Below are positions 1-9,106 of a DNA stretch of 64,000 nt, piece by piece; the first letter of the stretch is position 1; every line of letters begins with the position of its first letter. Position numbers and translations under genes: made by a program. Source of the stretch: Neisseria subflava (GTDB lineage Bacteria; Pseudomonadota; Gammaproteobacteria; Burkholderiales; Neisseriaceae); assembly GCF_024205705.1 (NCBI RefSeq), contig NZ_CP073115.1, positions 186,001 to 250,000 on the forward strand, in the 5' to 3' direction. The notes beneath the pieces are model-generated. The model saw nothing but the letters and a program-made list of their open reading frames with translations, was not told the origin of the DNA and ran no database searches.

Positions 1-2
1 GC

Positions 3-1232
3 AGCATCATTTATGAATCCAAAGGTTTCCTGACCCATCTGTACCTTATTGCCGCTACGCCTTTGCTGTTTGCGGCTGCCTACGCGCTGCAATATCCGCG
101 CGTGCCGGTTGCAAGCGAAAAGCTGGAAGGAAACGAGGTTTACTTTGCGCAGGTTTCAGGCTGGATCATCCTGCTTACTGCGTTGGCGACAGGCAGCTAT
201 GCCCTCTATATGCAATGGACAGGCGAGGAAACCCTGTTTATTGAGTTGTGGATGTGGCCGATATTTGCCGGCCTGCTGCTGTTTGCCAAACGTTTGAAAT
301 GGGAAGAGCTGTTGCAGGCAAACTTGGCATTCCTGCCCGTGTTTGCCATGCATTTCGTCTTCTACCATACCGAACACGCATGGACAGCCGCCGCAGCCTT
401 GCCGCTTGCCGCAGCCACCGTGTTGAACTTCATCATTCTGAACAACTATCCGCGCCATGATCTGATTTGGTTACACAAACTCAATATCACGATACTCGGC
501 GTACTTTGGACGCTTTGGACGGCGCTGTATGTCGGCGGCCTCCTCTCCGGCGTTTGGGCGCAGCTTTCATGGCTGGTTGTACCTTTGGCGATGTGGATTG
601 TTTTCCATACGCAGCGCCAACGCGAATTTTTCAGACGGCATCAAACCATTTATCAACATTTTGCTATGCCGTTGTGCGCCCTTGCCGCCGCCTGTTGGAT
701 GCTGTGGACCAACTTCTCCACGCCGTTCCAACCTTCGCCGTTGCCGTATATTCCCGTGCTTAACCCATTGGAACTCGCCTGCGCCGGTATGCTTTGGTTT
801 GCCCTGAAATCCCTGCCCAACGCCTTGTCGCCCGACCTTCGCCGTACCACGGCAACCACAGTTGCCGCCTTGGCATTTATGCTGATCAGCGCAGGCGTGA
901 TGCGCGTATGGCATTTCTACGACGGCATCACTTGGCGTCTCGACATCATGCTCCAATCCTTCGGCCTGCAAGCCAGCCTCTCCGTCGTTTGGGCAGTAAC
1001 CGCCATCATCTTGATGGTACTCGGCAACCGCCGCAAACAGCGTTCCTACTGGATGACAGGCGCGACGCTGATGGGCATCGTAGTCGTCAAACTCTTCCTG
1101 ATCGAGCTTTCCAACAGCGGCGGTATCGCGCGCATCGTTTCCTTCATCATCGTCGGCCTGCTGCTGCTTCTGGTCGGCTGGTTTGCCCCCGTCCCGCCCA
1201 AAGCAGAGAATGATGGCGAACACAAAGCCTAA
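3..1232 (+). CDS. DUF2339 family membrane protein, 3' part
   Basis: The reading frame is already open at the left window edge, so the true start lies outside; about 409 codons of the C-terminal part are visible. The product is a chain of closely packed hydrophobic segments separated by short loops, ending in a short charged tail (KAENDGEHKA). This continuous multi-pass pattern and the late segment with LIELSNSGGIARIVSFI followed by a final helix fit the DUF2339 family of very large inner-membrane proteins. The function of that family is not established. The gene is followed by an inverted uptake-sequence terminator. Neighbours upstream are not visible, so nothing can be said about an operon. 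Family assignment is by resemblance, not by a search. Confidence 0.7.
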   Translation, partial: SIIYESKGFLTHLYLIAATPLLFAAAYALQYPRVPVASEKLEGNEVYFAQVSGWIILLTALATGSYALYMQWTGEETLFIELWMWPIFAGLLLFAKRLKWEELLQANLAFLPVFAMHFVFYHTEHAWTAAAALPLAAATVLNFIILNNYPRHDLIWLHKLNITILGVLWTLWTALYVGGLLSGVWAQLSWLVVPLAMWIVFHTQRQREFFRRHQTIYQHFAMPLCALAAACWMLWTNFSTPFQPSPLPYIPVLNPLELACAGMLWFALKSLPNALSPDLRRTTATTVAALAFMLISAGVMRVWHFYDGITWRLDIMLQSFGLQASLSVVWAVTAIILMVLGNRRKQRSYWMTGATLMGIVVVKLFLIELSNSGGIARIVSFIIVGLLLLLVGWFAPVPPKAENDGEHKA

Positions 1233-1250
1233 TCATTAACTTCAAATAAA

Positions 1251-1297
1251 AAGGCCGTCTGAAAAAGCAGCGTTATCTGTTTTCAGACAGCCTTTAT
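1251..1297 (+). terminator. Inverted uptake-sequence terminator
   Basis: AAGGCCGTCTGAAAA is followed by the opposite-strand copy ending CAGACAGCCTT and a T-rich stretch. The right arm carries one base change from the perfect uptake sequence (CAGACAGCC for CAGACGGCC). It sits just downstream of the DUF2339 gene. Confidence 0.6.
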
Positions 1298-1505
1298 TTT
1301 TTAGAAGGTAGCATCTGCTTTGTTCTGGAATGTCTAATCGTATTGAGTTATGATGCCTTTTAATATATAAATGGATACGCCGTAGGCCGTCTGAAAAAAG
1401 AAAACGGGTGCAACCCGAATATCCGCATACCACGCATGATGCGCCCGACAGACTGACCATGGGCGGACACATAAAGATAAAAACCGCTACCGAAGGAAAT
1501 AGAAA

Positions 1506-1886
1506 ATGCCTAACCGCAATGAGCTTCCCTTGATTTATTCTTGTTCCGGATGTTCCGATGTGGCGCAGCTGGCCAACAACACTGCCGTAGCGCTCGACCA
1601 TGCCGGAGAATTTGAAATGTCGTGCATTTCCGGCGTGGGCGGCAAAGTCGCGCCGTTGGTGCGCAAAGCGCAGTCCGGACGGCCGATGTTGGTTATTGAC
1701 GGCTGTCATCTGCATTGCGCCAAATCGTGTTTGGAAAATGTGGGCGTTGAAATCCCGGAAGGGCATCATGTAAAACTATACGAACTGGGCTACAAAAAAC
1801 GCTTTGGCAAAAGCTATGACGAGGCTACGGTAGAAGAAGTTTATCAATATGTTTTGACGAAGAAGGGCGATGTATTGAGCAGTTAA
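1506..1886 (+). CDS. DGC-domain putative zinc-binding protein
   Basis: A 126-residue soluble protein with no signal peptide. The N-terminal CSGCSDVAQLAN motif (from about residue 13) and the later cysteines and histidines in SCISG and DGCHLHCAKSC match the DGC-domain family, named for its conserved Asp-Gly-Cys and thought to bind zinc through the four cysteines. The family's biochemical role is unknown. The ATG is preceded by GAAGGAAAT at a suitable distance. The roughly 200-base leader contains a small hairpin (CGGGTGCAACCCG) and a single uptake sequence. The gene stands alone between two terminator-like inverted uptake-sequence pairs, so it is probably monocistronic. Confidence 0.8.
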   Translation: MPNRNELPLIYSCSGCSDVAQLANNTAVALDHAGEFEMSCISGVGGKVAPLVRKAQSGRPMLVIDGCHLHCAKSCLENVGVEIPEGHHVKLYELGYKKRFGKSYDEATVEEVYQYVLTKKGDVLSS

Positions 1887-1993
1887 CGATCTTCATTTGC
1901 CTGATTGTCCCCAGAATATCGGTTGAGAATCTAATCCATGGGACTGTAAGTTTTACATATACATGATTTGGAACGTGAGACAATAAAGATTTT

Positions 1994-2032
1994 AGGCCGT
2001 CTGAAAACCCATTTAGTTTTCAGACGGCCTTT
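1994..2032. terminator. Inverted uptake-sequence terminator
   Basis: AGGCCGTCTGAAAAC and its inverted copy flank a short loop, followed by TTT. It lies between the convergent DGC gene and the minus-strand orphan gene, so it can serve both directions. Confidence 0.65.
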
Positions 2033-2040
2033 AATTAATT

Positions 2041-3126
2041 TTATTTCTTCAACTCTTTCAGTAAAGACGTTAATCCTTCCACGCCGTCGAATGTACCCGG
2101 CACTTTATCAGGATTAGATAAAATACTGCTGAAAATCAGATTTTCAAATTTTTCCAACGCGTCTTTATCATCAGTTTTGATTTTTTTCGCATAATCGGCA
2201 TAGTTTTGGATAAATTGGCACAATGACTGCCGTAGTTCCAACTGCATGATTTGGGTCTGTAACGAATGGTAATGGTTTAAAACCACTCTAAAGAAATAGA
2301 TTAAAACAAATTCCAAGCCAATAACGGACAACATGGATTGCCAAGAAATATCTACATCTGCCATAAGTTTTTTGCAGAAGCTGAAGCCTAAAGGTAGAAT
2401 TGTAACTATTGCTAAACCACTCAACAACCGAAAAGTTTTTGTTTTGGCTTTGTTTTTTTGTTTCAATAGATTTTCAAAGCCTTGGGACAAGCCGACAAAG
2501 TTGAAAGCTGTTTTGTATTTTTCCAATTTTTCTTCAAGCGCATTTACTTCTACTATTTTTTCCTGAACTTTAACTATTTTTTTATTGACTTCATCCTGAT
2601 ATTTTGAAATCGATTTTTCTATAGCTTCCTTTTTTTCATCAAATTCAAAAAATGTCTTAAAGCCCTTGTTGCCCATATAAGAACACAGTATATCTATTGG
2701 CATTTTGTAAAAAGCATAGTTAATCTGATTTGCATATTCACTTCGAGAGTAATATATTTTTTCCTTTAAAGGTATTATTACTTTTCCTAATGAATCAATC
2801 CTCAAAAAATTGAGCCCTCCTGGTCCATAGCTCAAATCAAGTTCAACTAAAAACCTAACCATGGAATCATGGATGTTTATAAGTTCTTTCTTCGAAATAT
2901 TGTTCTGTAAACTTTGAATTTGGCTTTTAAAATTATCACCTATGTACCGTATATTGAATAAACAACCGTCTTCCCATAACGCAGGATTCTGAATCATGGA
3001 CAAAACTACTGTCGAAATCAACTCATACTGTTCGTGCTCTTGCTCTGACAGTTTCGACTTATCTATTAGAGCAATTTTATGCTCAACCTGCATCAAATCA
3101 TCACGCAATTCACTAAAAAATCCCAT
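2041..3126 (-). CDS. Unrecognised AT-rich coiled-coil protein with two membrane segments
   Basis: A 361-residue protein I do not recognise. The N-terminal half is soluble and helical. Residues of about 165-215 are rich in Glu and Lys with heptad-like spacing (KKEAIEKSISKYQDEVNKK and onward), suggesting a coiled coil. Two hydrophobic segments follow (around LLSGLAIVTILPLGFSF and MLSVIGLEFVLIYFFRVVL), then a helical C-terminal tail. The ATG is preceded by GAAAGGGAAAA on the minus strand. Base composition is clearly more AT-rich than the genes on both sides, and there is no uptake sequence inside the frame, which suggests horizontal gain. Two flanking uptake-sequence terminators isolate it. A membrane-anchored coiled-coil sensor or structural protein is possible; no function is assigned. 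Confidence 0.75.
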   Translation of the reverse strand: MGFFSELRDDLMQVEHKIALIDKSKLSEQEHEQYELISTVVLSMIQNPALWEDGCLFNIRYIGDNFKSQIQSLQNNISKKELINIHDSMVRFLVELDLSYGPGGLNFLRIDSLGKVIIPLKEKIYYSRSEYANQINYAFYKMPIDILCSYMGNKGFKTFFEFDEKKEAIEKSISKYQDEVNKKIVKVQEKIVEVNALEEKLEKYKTAFNFVGLSQGFENLLKQKNKAKTKTFRLLSGLAIVTILPLGFSFCKKLMADVDISWQSMLSVIGLEFVLIYFFRVVLNHYHSLQTQIMQLELRQSLCQFIQNYADYAKKIKTDDKDALEKFENLIFSSILSNPDKVPGTFDGVEGLTSLLKELKK

Positions 3127-3286
3127 TTTTTCCCTTTCTATTTCTGCTGATTCATTTTTCTAAATTTAAATTAAGAATCCAATTATTTATTCAATTGACT
3201 ACGATGTACAAAGGTTCTAATGCATTTATGTAAGAATAATAACGGATATTTTCAGACGGCCTTTATCATTCCAAGCTTTCTAATTT

Positions 3287-5494
3287 CTACATCTCTTCCA
3301 GTTTCGCAAACTTGGTGTCCAGCTCTTTTACGCCCTGTTTGCCGAAGTTGATGGTCAGTCGGGCGGATTCGCCTTTGTCCACGGCATCGATGATGACGCC
3401 GGTGCCGAATTTGGCGTGGCGGACGTTTTGGCCGATACGGAAGCCTGCGTAGGTTTGCGGCTGTTTGTAATCGTCGATGATTTTGTCTTTTGGGGCGGCG
3501 GTTTGGCGCGTGTTGCCGTAGCTGTCGTAGGCGGGTTTTTTGACGGACAGGTAGTGCAATACTTCGGGCGGGATTTCTTCGACGAAGCGGGAGATGATGC
3601 CGAATTGGGTTTGTCCGTGCAGCATGCGTTGTTGCGCCATGGTGATGTAGAGGCGTTTGCGGGCGCGGGTGATGGCGACGTACATGAGGCGGCGTTCTTC
3701 TTCGAGGCCGCCGCGTTCGGCAAGGCTCATTTCGCTGGGGAAGCGGCCTTCTTCCATGCCGGTGAGGAAGACGGCGTTAAATTCCAAGCCTTTGGAGGCG
3801 TGGACGGTCATCAGTTGGACGGCTTTTTCGCCTGCGCCTGCTTGGTTTTCGCCGGATTCGAGGGCGGCGTTGCTGAGGAAGGCGAGGATGGGGAAGGCAG
3901 GGTCGTCTGAAATGTTTTCAGGCAGGGTTTCAAAGTTGCTGTCTTCGGGTTTGAATTCGATGGCGGCGTTGACGAGTTCGTCGAGGTTGTCGAGGCGGTC
4001 TTGGTTGTCGCCTTTTTGGGTTCGGTAGTGTTCGGTCAGGCCGCTGTCTTTGAGGATGCCGACGATGATTTCGGGCAGGGGCATTTGTCCGACTTGGTTG
4101 CGCAGGGCTTCAATCAGGCGGACGAAGGCGGCGATTTTGGTGGCTTTTGCGCCGGCGTTGCAGGCTGCCTGCCAAAGGGTGATGCCTTGTTCGTTTGAGG
4201 CCGTCTGAAGGTTTTCGATGGTGCGTGCGCCGATGCCGCGCGGTGGGAAGTTAATCACGCGCAAGAGGGCGTTGTCGTCGTCGGGATTGACGGCAAGGCG
4301 CAGGTAGGCAAGGGCGTGTTTGATTTCTTGGCGTTCGTAAAAGCGCAGGCCGCCGTAGATTTTGTAGGGGATGCCGCTGCGGAACAGGCTTTGTTCGATG
4401 ACGCGCGATTGGGCGTTGCTGCGGTAGAGGACGGCGATTTCGTCCAAATCCCAGCCTTCGCGCTCGAGGGCTTTGGTTTCGTCCACGATGAATTGGGCTT
4501 CTTCGAGGTCGGTAAAGGCGGAGTAGTAGCGGATTTTGTCGCCTGCTTCGGCGTCGGTGCGCAGGTTTTTGCCGAGGCGTTCGTCGTTGTTTTCGATGAC
4601 GGCGTTGGCGGCAGCGAGGATGTTACCGACGGAGCGGTAGTTTTGTTCGAGTTTGACGGGCGCGTCGATGTGGAATTCTTCCATCAATGCGGTCATATTG
4701 CCGACGTTTGCGCCGCGGAATCGGTAGATGCTTTGGTCGTCGTCGCCGACGGCAAAAACGGCGGCGTTGTTGCCGGCAATCAGTTTCAGCCACGCGTATT
4801 GCAGCTTGTTGGTGTCTTGGAACTCGTCGACCAGAATATGGTTGAAGCGGTTTTGGTAGTGTTGGCGCAGGATTTCGTTGTTTTGCAGCATTTCGTAGCT
4901 GCGGAGCATGAGTTCGGCAAAATCGACCACGCCTTCGCGTTGGCAGATTTTGTCGTATTCGGCGTAACATTCAATCATGCGGCGTGTGTGCGGATCGGGC
5001 GCACTCAAGACGGAAGCGCGCAAACCGGATTCTTTTTGCGCGTTGATAAAGCCTTGCAGCGAACGCGGCGCGATGATTTCTTCGGCGATGTTGAGGCTTT
5101 TGAGCAGGCGTTTGATCAGGGAAAGCTGGTCGCCGCTGTCGAGGATTTGAAAGGAAGAAGGCAGGCCTGCGTCGCGGTGGTGCAGGCGCAAAAAGCGGTG
5201 GCAGAGGCCGTGGAACGTGCCGAGCCACATGGCGCGGACGTTGACTGGAATCATTGCGCCCAAACGGGTTTGCATTTCTTTGGCGGCTTTGTTGGTAAAC
5301 GTTACCGCCATAATGCTGTGTACGCTGGCTTGTCCGCTTTGCAAAAGCCATGCGATACGCGTGGTCAGTACGCGCGTTTTGCCGCTGCCTGCGCCTGCCA
5401 AAACGAGGGCGGATTGCGGCGGCCAGGTTACGGCGGAGAGTTGTTCGGGATTTAAGCCTTGCAGGAGGTTGGGGGCGGATTCGTTGGGAAACAT
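3287..5494 (-). CDS. uvrD: ATP-dependent DNA helicase UvrD (helicase II)
   Basis: A 735-residue superfamily 1A helicase that unwinds DNA 3' to 5' in nucleotide excision repair and mismatch repair. The Q-like N-terminus (LLQGLNPEQLSAV) is followed by Walker A AGAGSGKTRVL, the motif TFTNKAAKEM, the Walker B DEFQDTN, GDDDQSIYRFRGA, the QNYRS motif, VHASKGLEFNAVF and the motif VI region YVAITRARKRLY. The C-terminal stretch with HAKFGTGVIIDAVDKGE resembles the Tudor-like domain that contacts RNA polymerase in UvrD. The length matches the family (about 720-735 residues). PcrA and Rep are close relatives; the C-terminal domain and the Neisseria context favour UvrD. It is transcribed away from the DGC gene, with the gapA gene upstream on the same strand and a terminator between them. 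Confidence 0.95.
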   Translation of the reverse strand: MFPNESAPNLLQGLNPEQLSAVTWPPQSALVLAGAGSGKTRVLTTRIAWLLQSGQASVHSIMAVTFTNKAAKEMQTRLGAMIPVNVRAMWLGTFHGLCHRFLRLHHRDAGLPSSFQILDSGDQLSLIKRLLKSLNIAEEIIAPRSLQGFINAQKESGLRASVLSAPDPHTRRMIECYAEYDKICQREGVVDFAELMLRSYEMLQNNEILRQHYQNRFNHILVDEFQDTNKLQYAWLKLIAGNNAAVFAVGDDDQSIYRFRGANVGNMTALMEEFHIDAPVKLEQNYRSVGNILAAANAVIENNDERLGKNLRTDAEAGDKIRYYSAFTDLEEAQFIVDETKALEREGWDLDEIAVLYRSNAQSRVIEQSLFRSGIPYKIYGGLRFYERQEIKHALAYLRLAVNPDDDNALLRVINFPPRGIGARTIENLQTASNEQGITLWQAACNAGAKATKIAAFVRLIEALRNQVGQMPLPEIIVGILKDSGLTEHYRTQKGDNQDRLDNLDELVNAAIEFKPEDSNFETLPENISDDPAFPILAFLSNAALESGENQAGAGEKAVQLMTVHASKGLEFNAVFLTGMEEGRFPSEMSLAERGGLEEERRLMYVAITRARKRLYITMAQQRMLHGQTQFGIISRFVEEIPPEVLHYLSVKKPAYDSYGNTRQTAAPKDKIIDDYKQPQTYAGFRIGQNVRHAKFGTGVIIDAVDKGESARLTINFGKQGVKELDTKFAKLEEM

Positions 5495-5545
5495 GAAGAG
5501 GCCGTCTGAAAATAAATGGGAATGCGATATTTTAAAGGAAATACA

Positions 5546-5580
5546 AAAGGCCGTCTGAAAAGATGTTTCAGACGGCCTTT
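5546..5580 (-). terminator. Inverted uptake-sequence terminator after gapA
   Basis: A perfect 15-base stem (AAAGGCCGTCTGAAA and its complement) around a 5-base loop, ending in a T-run on both strands. It separates the end of gapA from the start of uvrD on the minus strand. Confidence 0.75.
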
Positions 5581-5594
5581 GTGTTGGAAGCCGA

Positions 5595-6623
5595 TTAGAA
5601 CGGACGTACTTCCAAACCGAACATACGGCGCGCGGTGTTCAGCATTTGGCAGCTGAAGCCCCATTCGTTGTCGTACCATGCGAACACTTTAACCATTTTG
5701 CCTGCGGTGACTTTGGTCAGCGTAGAGTCAAATGTGCTGGCTTGGGTAGTGTGGTTGAAGTCCATGGAAACCAGCGGCAGGGTATTGTAGGCCAATACGC
5801 CTTTCAGACGGCCTTCTTCGGAAGCGGCTTTCATCAGCGCGTTGATTTCTTCGGCGGAAGTGTCGCGGCCTGCTTGGAAGCTCAGGTCAACCAGGGAAAC
5901 GTTGACGGTCGGTACGCGGATGGCGAGGCCGTCGAGTTTGCCTTTCAGGTCTGGCAATACCAAACCGACGGCTTTTGCCGCGCCGGTTTTGGTCGGAATC
6001 ATGTTTTCCACGCCGCTACGCGCACGGCGCAGGTCTTTGTGGCGTACGTCGGTTACGGTTTGGTCGTTGGTCAGCGCGTGGATGGTGGTCATCACGCCGT
6101 TTACGATACCGATGTTTTCGTTCAACACTTTGGCCACAGGCGCCAGGCAGTTGGTGGTACAAGACGCGTTGGAGATAACGGTCATGTCGTCGGTAATCAC
6201 GTCGTCGTTTACGCCGTAAACGATGGTTGCGTCAACGTCATCGCCGCCGGGAGCGGAAATCAGCACTTTTTTTGCGCCGCTTTCCAAGTGGATTTTGGCT
6301 TTCTCTTTGCTGGTGAACGCGCCGGTACATTCCATGACCAGGTCAACGCCCAATTCGCCCCATGGCAATTCGGCAGGATTGCGGGTGGAGAAGTAAGGGA
6401 TTTTTTTACCGTTGATGATGAGGTGTTTTTCATCATGGGAAACATCGGCGTCAAAGCGGCCGTGGACAGTGTCAAATTTGGTCAGGTGGGCGTTGGTCTC
6501 GATGCTGCCGCTGGCGTTGATGGCAACGATGTCGAGTTGGTCTTGCAGTTTGTAGTCGAAAATAGCGCGCACTACTTGGCGGCCGATGCGGCCGTAACCG
6601 TTGATGGCAACTTTGATACCCAT
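5595..6623 (-). CDS. gapA: Glyceraldehyde-3-phosphate dehydrogenase, type I
   Basis: A 342-residue cytosolic glycolytic enzyme that oxidises and phosphorylates glyceraldehyde 3-phosphate using NAD. The N-terminal Rossmann motif NGYGRIGR, the catalytic cysteine segment NASCTTNCLAP, the phosphate-binding TGAAKAVG and the C-terminal WYDNEWGFS are all present. I chose the ATG giving MGIKVAINGYG because AAGAGGAAA lies just upstream; an upstream in-frame start would add 16 residues not typical for the family. Neisseria commonly have two GAPDH genes; NAD or NADP preference cannot be settled by eye. It is probably a single-gene transcript ending in the perfect uptake-sequence hairpin. Confidence 0.96.
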   Translation of the reverse strand: MGIKVAINGYGRIGRQVVRAIFDYKLQDQLDIVAINASGSIETNAHLTKFDTVHGRFDADVSHDEKHLIINGKKIPYFSTRNPAELPWGELGVDLVMECTGAFTSKEKAKIHLESGAKKVLISAPGGDDVDATIVYGVNDDVITDDMTVISNASCTTNCLAPVAKVLNENIGIVNGVMTTIHALTNDQTVTDVRHKDLRRARSGVENMIPTKTGAAKAVGLVLPDLKGKLDGLAIRVPTVNVSLVDLSFQAGRDTSAEEINALMKAASEEGRLKGVLAYNTLPLVSMDFNHTTQASTFDSTLTKVTAGKMVKVFAWYDNEWGFSCQMLNTARRMFGLEVRPF

Positions 6624-7402
6624 GGCTTTTCCTCTTCTTTTGGGTTTGGGTTGTGGATTGAATGGCGGCAATTATAGCAAAAATGTAGTTCTGTGTAATT
6701 AATGTTTTATTGAAATTTTTTGGTTTGATTATTTTTAATTGTAGATGATTAGAGTAGAAATACAGGTTTAAATTTAATGTTATTTTATATTTTTTGAAAT
6801 TTTATTTTTATTAATTCCATTTTTTGGTGTTCTATGTCCGTTTTAAATCATGGTAATGAAGGAAACGGGAAAAGGCGGATTGTTTTTGTTTATATTAAAC
6901 GTAATTTTGGGACGGTTTCTTGATTACAACATGCAACAGTGAAATTTTCAGACGGCCTGGGTTTAATCGAGTAAAAGTAAAAGGCCGTCTGAACATTTTT
7001 TTGATGACGTGGAATTTAAACGCCTTGAATTCCCGATTTTCCTTGCCGGTTAAGGGGAGGGCGGTTTTTAGCAAAGGGGAAAATTGTCGGAACAAGGGAG
7101 GGAAAAACGGTGGATTGAGCTGTGTTTGGGGGTTATATAAATAAGTGTATGAAGGTTTTAGTCGTAGTGTATGAAGATTTTGCTTGTGATTTTAATTTAA
7201 TTATGACTTGTCAACACTGTTAAATTTTTTTACGATAAGGTCAGATTATGTTTGCATGGCCATAAGCGGTGCATCCTCTATACCGGATATTATCCTTGTC
7301 CGAATATCTACTTTAACCGACCGGCTTGTCCGGCCCGATTCCTAAATATATACGCGCAAGGCTGAACGGCCTTGGCGACACTCGACTTTTAAGAGGTTCA
7401 TC
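6624..7402. other. AT-rich intergenic leader between gapA and the NSS transporter
   Basis: No convincing gene is seen in this 780-base gap. It is AT-rich, carries an outward-facing pair of uptake sequences (6948-6958 and 6982-6992), and ends in the leader of the transporter. The leader has a possible -35 TTGTCA near 7208, a five-codon open frame starting near 7247 (MFAWP) preceded by AAGG, and a hairpin CAAGGC/GCCTTG just before the ribosome binding site AAGAGG. Confidence 0.5.
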
Positions 7403-8938
7403 GTGTCAAATTCTCAATCCAGCGAACGCGCGACGTTTAGCAGTCGCCGCGCCTTTATGTTTGCTGCCATCGGCTCGGCCGTGGGCTTAGGCAACATTTG
7501 GCGATTCCCTTACATCGCTTTCGACAACGGCGGCGGTGCTTTCGTCCTCCCTTATTTGGTTGCGCTGTTGACGGCAGGTATTCCGCTGTTGCTGCTTGAC
7601 TACGCTATCGGCCACCGTTACCGTGGTTCGCCACCTTTGGCTTTCCGCCGCCTCGGCCGTTTGTTTGAGCCGATGGGTTGGTGGAACTTCCTGACCAACG
7701 TCATCATCTGTATCTACTACGCCGTGATTGTCGGCTGGGCGGCAAGCTATGCCTATTATTCTTTGACTTCGGCATGGGGTGCGGATCCTCAGACCTTCTT
7801 CTTCAAAGACTTCCTGCAAATGGCCGATGCCAAAGACTTGGGCTTGGACTTTGTCGGTAAAGTTGCCGGTCCTCTGATTGCCGTGTGGGTGTTTACGCTG
7901 GCGATTATGGCTTTGGGCGTTCAAAAAGGTGTGGCCGGTGCGTCCACATTCTTCATGCCTTTGTTGGTGGTAATGTTTGTCATCATGGTGGGCATTGCGC
8001 TGACTCTGCCGGGTGCGGCAAAAGGTTTGGACGCTTTGTTTACGCCTGACTGGAGCCGCTTGGCGGATCCGAAAGTCTGGGTAGCCGCATATGGCCAGAT
8101 CTTCTTCTCGCTCTCTATCTGCTTCGGCATCATGATTACTTATTCTTCTTACCTGAAGAAAAAAACCGACTTGGGCGGCACCGGCTTGGTTGTCGGCTTT
8201 GCCAACAGTAGCTTTGAGTTGCTCGCCGGTATCGGCGTATTTGCCGCATTGGGCTTTATGGCTCAAGCCGCAGGCAAAGAAGTCAGCGAAGTGGCATCCA
8301 ACGGTATCGGTTTGGCGTTTATCGCGTTCCCGACCATCATCAACCAAGCGCCGATGGGCGCGTTGATCGGCGTGTTGTTCTTCGGCTCGCTGGTGTTTGC
8401 CGGTGTGACTTCCATGATTTCCATCGTTGAAGTGATTGTGGCCGCGATTCAAGACAAAATGAACATCGGCCGTGTCAGCGCAACGCTGATTGCAGGCGTG
8501 CCAATGGCGATTATTTCTACCTTGCTGTTCGGTACGACCACCGGCCTGCCTGTGTTGGACGTATTGGACAAATTCATCAATACTTATGGCATTGTGGCTT
8601 CCGGTTTTGTTTACGTTTTGGCGATTGTCTTGTTGAACAAGCTGCCGGAACTGCGTAACCACTTGAACGCGCTGTCTTCCATCCGTGTCGGCAAAGTGTG
8701 GACCGCCAGCGTGGTGGTTACCGTCGCTATGCTCGGCTATATGCTTTATCAAGATACCACCGGCCTCTTAAAAGAGAATTACAGCGGCTATCCTGACAGT
8801 TTCCTCAATATCTTTGGTTGGGGCATGGTGGGTGCTCTCTTGGTATTGTCCGTCCTGCTGTCTTTCTTGCCGTGGAAACATGGTCAGAACTTCAACGTCA
8901 AAGACGAACATGAACACGAACGTGAAGGAGAAGAATAA
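7403..8938 (+). CDS. metP: Sodium-dependent amino-acid transporter, NSS family (MetP-like)
   Basis: A 511-residue inner-membrane protein of the neurotransmitter:sodium symporter family. The signature of the first helix, AAIGSAVGLGNIWRFPYIAFDNGGGAF, is near-canonical for sodium and substrate binding, and about 11-12 hydrophobic segments follow. The start is GTG, preceded by AAGAGG. The stop overlaps the ATG of a 30-residue membrane peptide (TAATG), the arrangement known for the methionine/alanine importer MetP-MetS of Corynebacterium. I infer an amino-acid importer driven by sodium. Methionine or alanine is likely from the partner gene, but tryptophan or other substrates are possible in this family. 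Confidence 0.9.
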   Translation: MSNSQSSERATFSSRRAFMFAAIGSAVGLGNIWRFPYIAFDNGGGAFVLPYLVALLTAGIPLLLLDYAIGHRYRGSPPLAFRRLGRLFEPMGWWNFLTNVIICIYYAVIVGWAASYAYYSLTSAWGADPQTFFFKDFLQMADAKDLGLDFVGKVAGPLIAVWVFTLAIMALGVQKGVAGASTFFMPLLVVMFVIMVGIALTLPGAAKGLDALFTPDWSRLADPKVWVAAYGQIFFSLSICFGIMITYSSYLKKKTDLGGTGLVVGFANSSFELLAGIGVFAALGFMAQAAGKEVSEVASNGIGLAFIAFPTIINQAPMGALIGVLFFGSLVFAGVTSMISIVEVIVAAIQDKMNIGRVSATLIAGVPMAIISTLLFGTTTGLPVLDVLDKFINTYGIVASGFVYVLAIVLLNKLPELRNHLNALSSIRVGKVWTASVVVTVAMLGYMLYQDTTGLLKENYSGYPDSFLNIFGWGMVGALLVLSVLLSFLPWKHGQNFNVKDEHEHEREGEE

Positions 8939-9030
8939 TGAGTACTTCAGCCATTATTATGATGCTTGTCGCATTGATCGTCATTTGGGGCGGATTCATT
9001 GTCTCCGTCCTGCGCCTGCCTAAAGAATAA
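8938..9030 (+). CDS. metS: MetS-like small subunit of NSS amino-acid importer
   Basis: A 30-residue single-pass membrane peptide beginning MSTSAIIMMLVALIVIWGG and ending in RLPKE. Its ATG overlaps the stop codon of the transporter, so translation is probably coupled. Small partners of this size and composition (hydrophobic helix, GG in the middle, a positively charged tail) are known as MetS in methionine/alanine importers of the NSS family, where they are needed for uptake. It is too small for most gene finders. The assignment rests on position and composition. Confidence 0.8.
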   Translation: MSTSAIIMMLVALIVIWGGFIVSVLRLPKE

Positions 9031-9044
9031 GGCTTGGGCAAATG

Positions 9045-9083
9045 AAAGGGCCGTCTGAAAGTCATTTTTCAGACGGCCTTTTT
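9045..9083. terminator. Inverted uptake-sequence terminator
   Basis: GGCCGTCTGAAA and its inverted copy around a short loop, followed by TTTTT. It lies between the convergent metPS operon and the lrgB-like gene. Confidence 0.7.
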
Positions 9084-9106
9084 GTGTATGGTCATCGGGA
9101 CGAAGC

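Noticed and set aside
1242..1769. Minus-strand frame overlapping the DGC gene.
   Set aside because: It crosses the uptake-sequence terminator and the well-supported DGC gene on the other strand, and has no recognisable features.
4316..5455. Long plus-strand open frame opposite uvrD.
   Set aside because: Composition is Val, Phe, Ala and Gly-rich, as expected from reading GC-rich codons backwards. uvrD motifs are complete on the other strand.
5646..6677. 343-codon plus-strand frame opposite gapA.
   Set aside because: gapA is unambiguous on the minus strand, and the antisense frame has no family features or ribosome binding site.
7487..8752. 421-codon minus-strand frame opposite the NSS transporter.
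   Set aside because: It is His- and Gln-rich, an artefact of reading a hydrophobic membrane gene in reverse.
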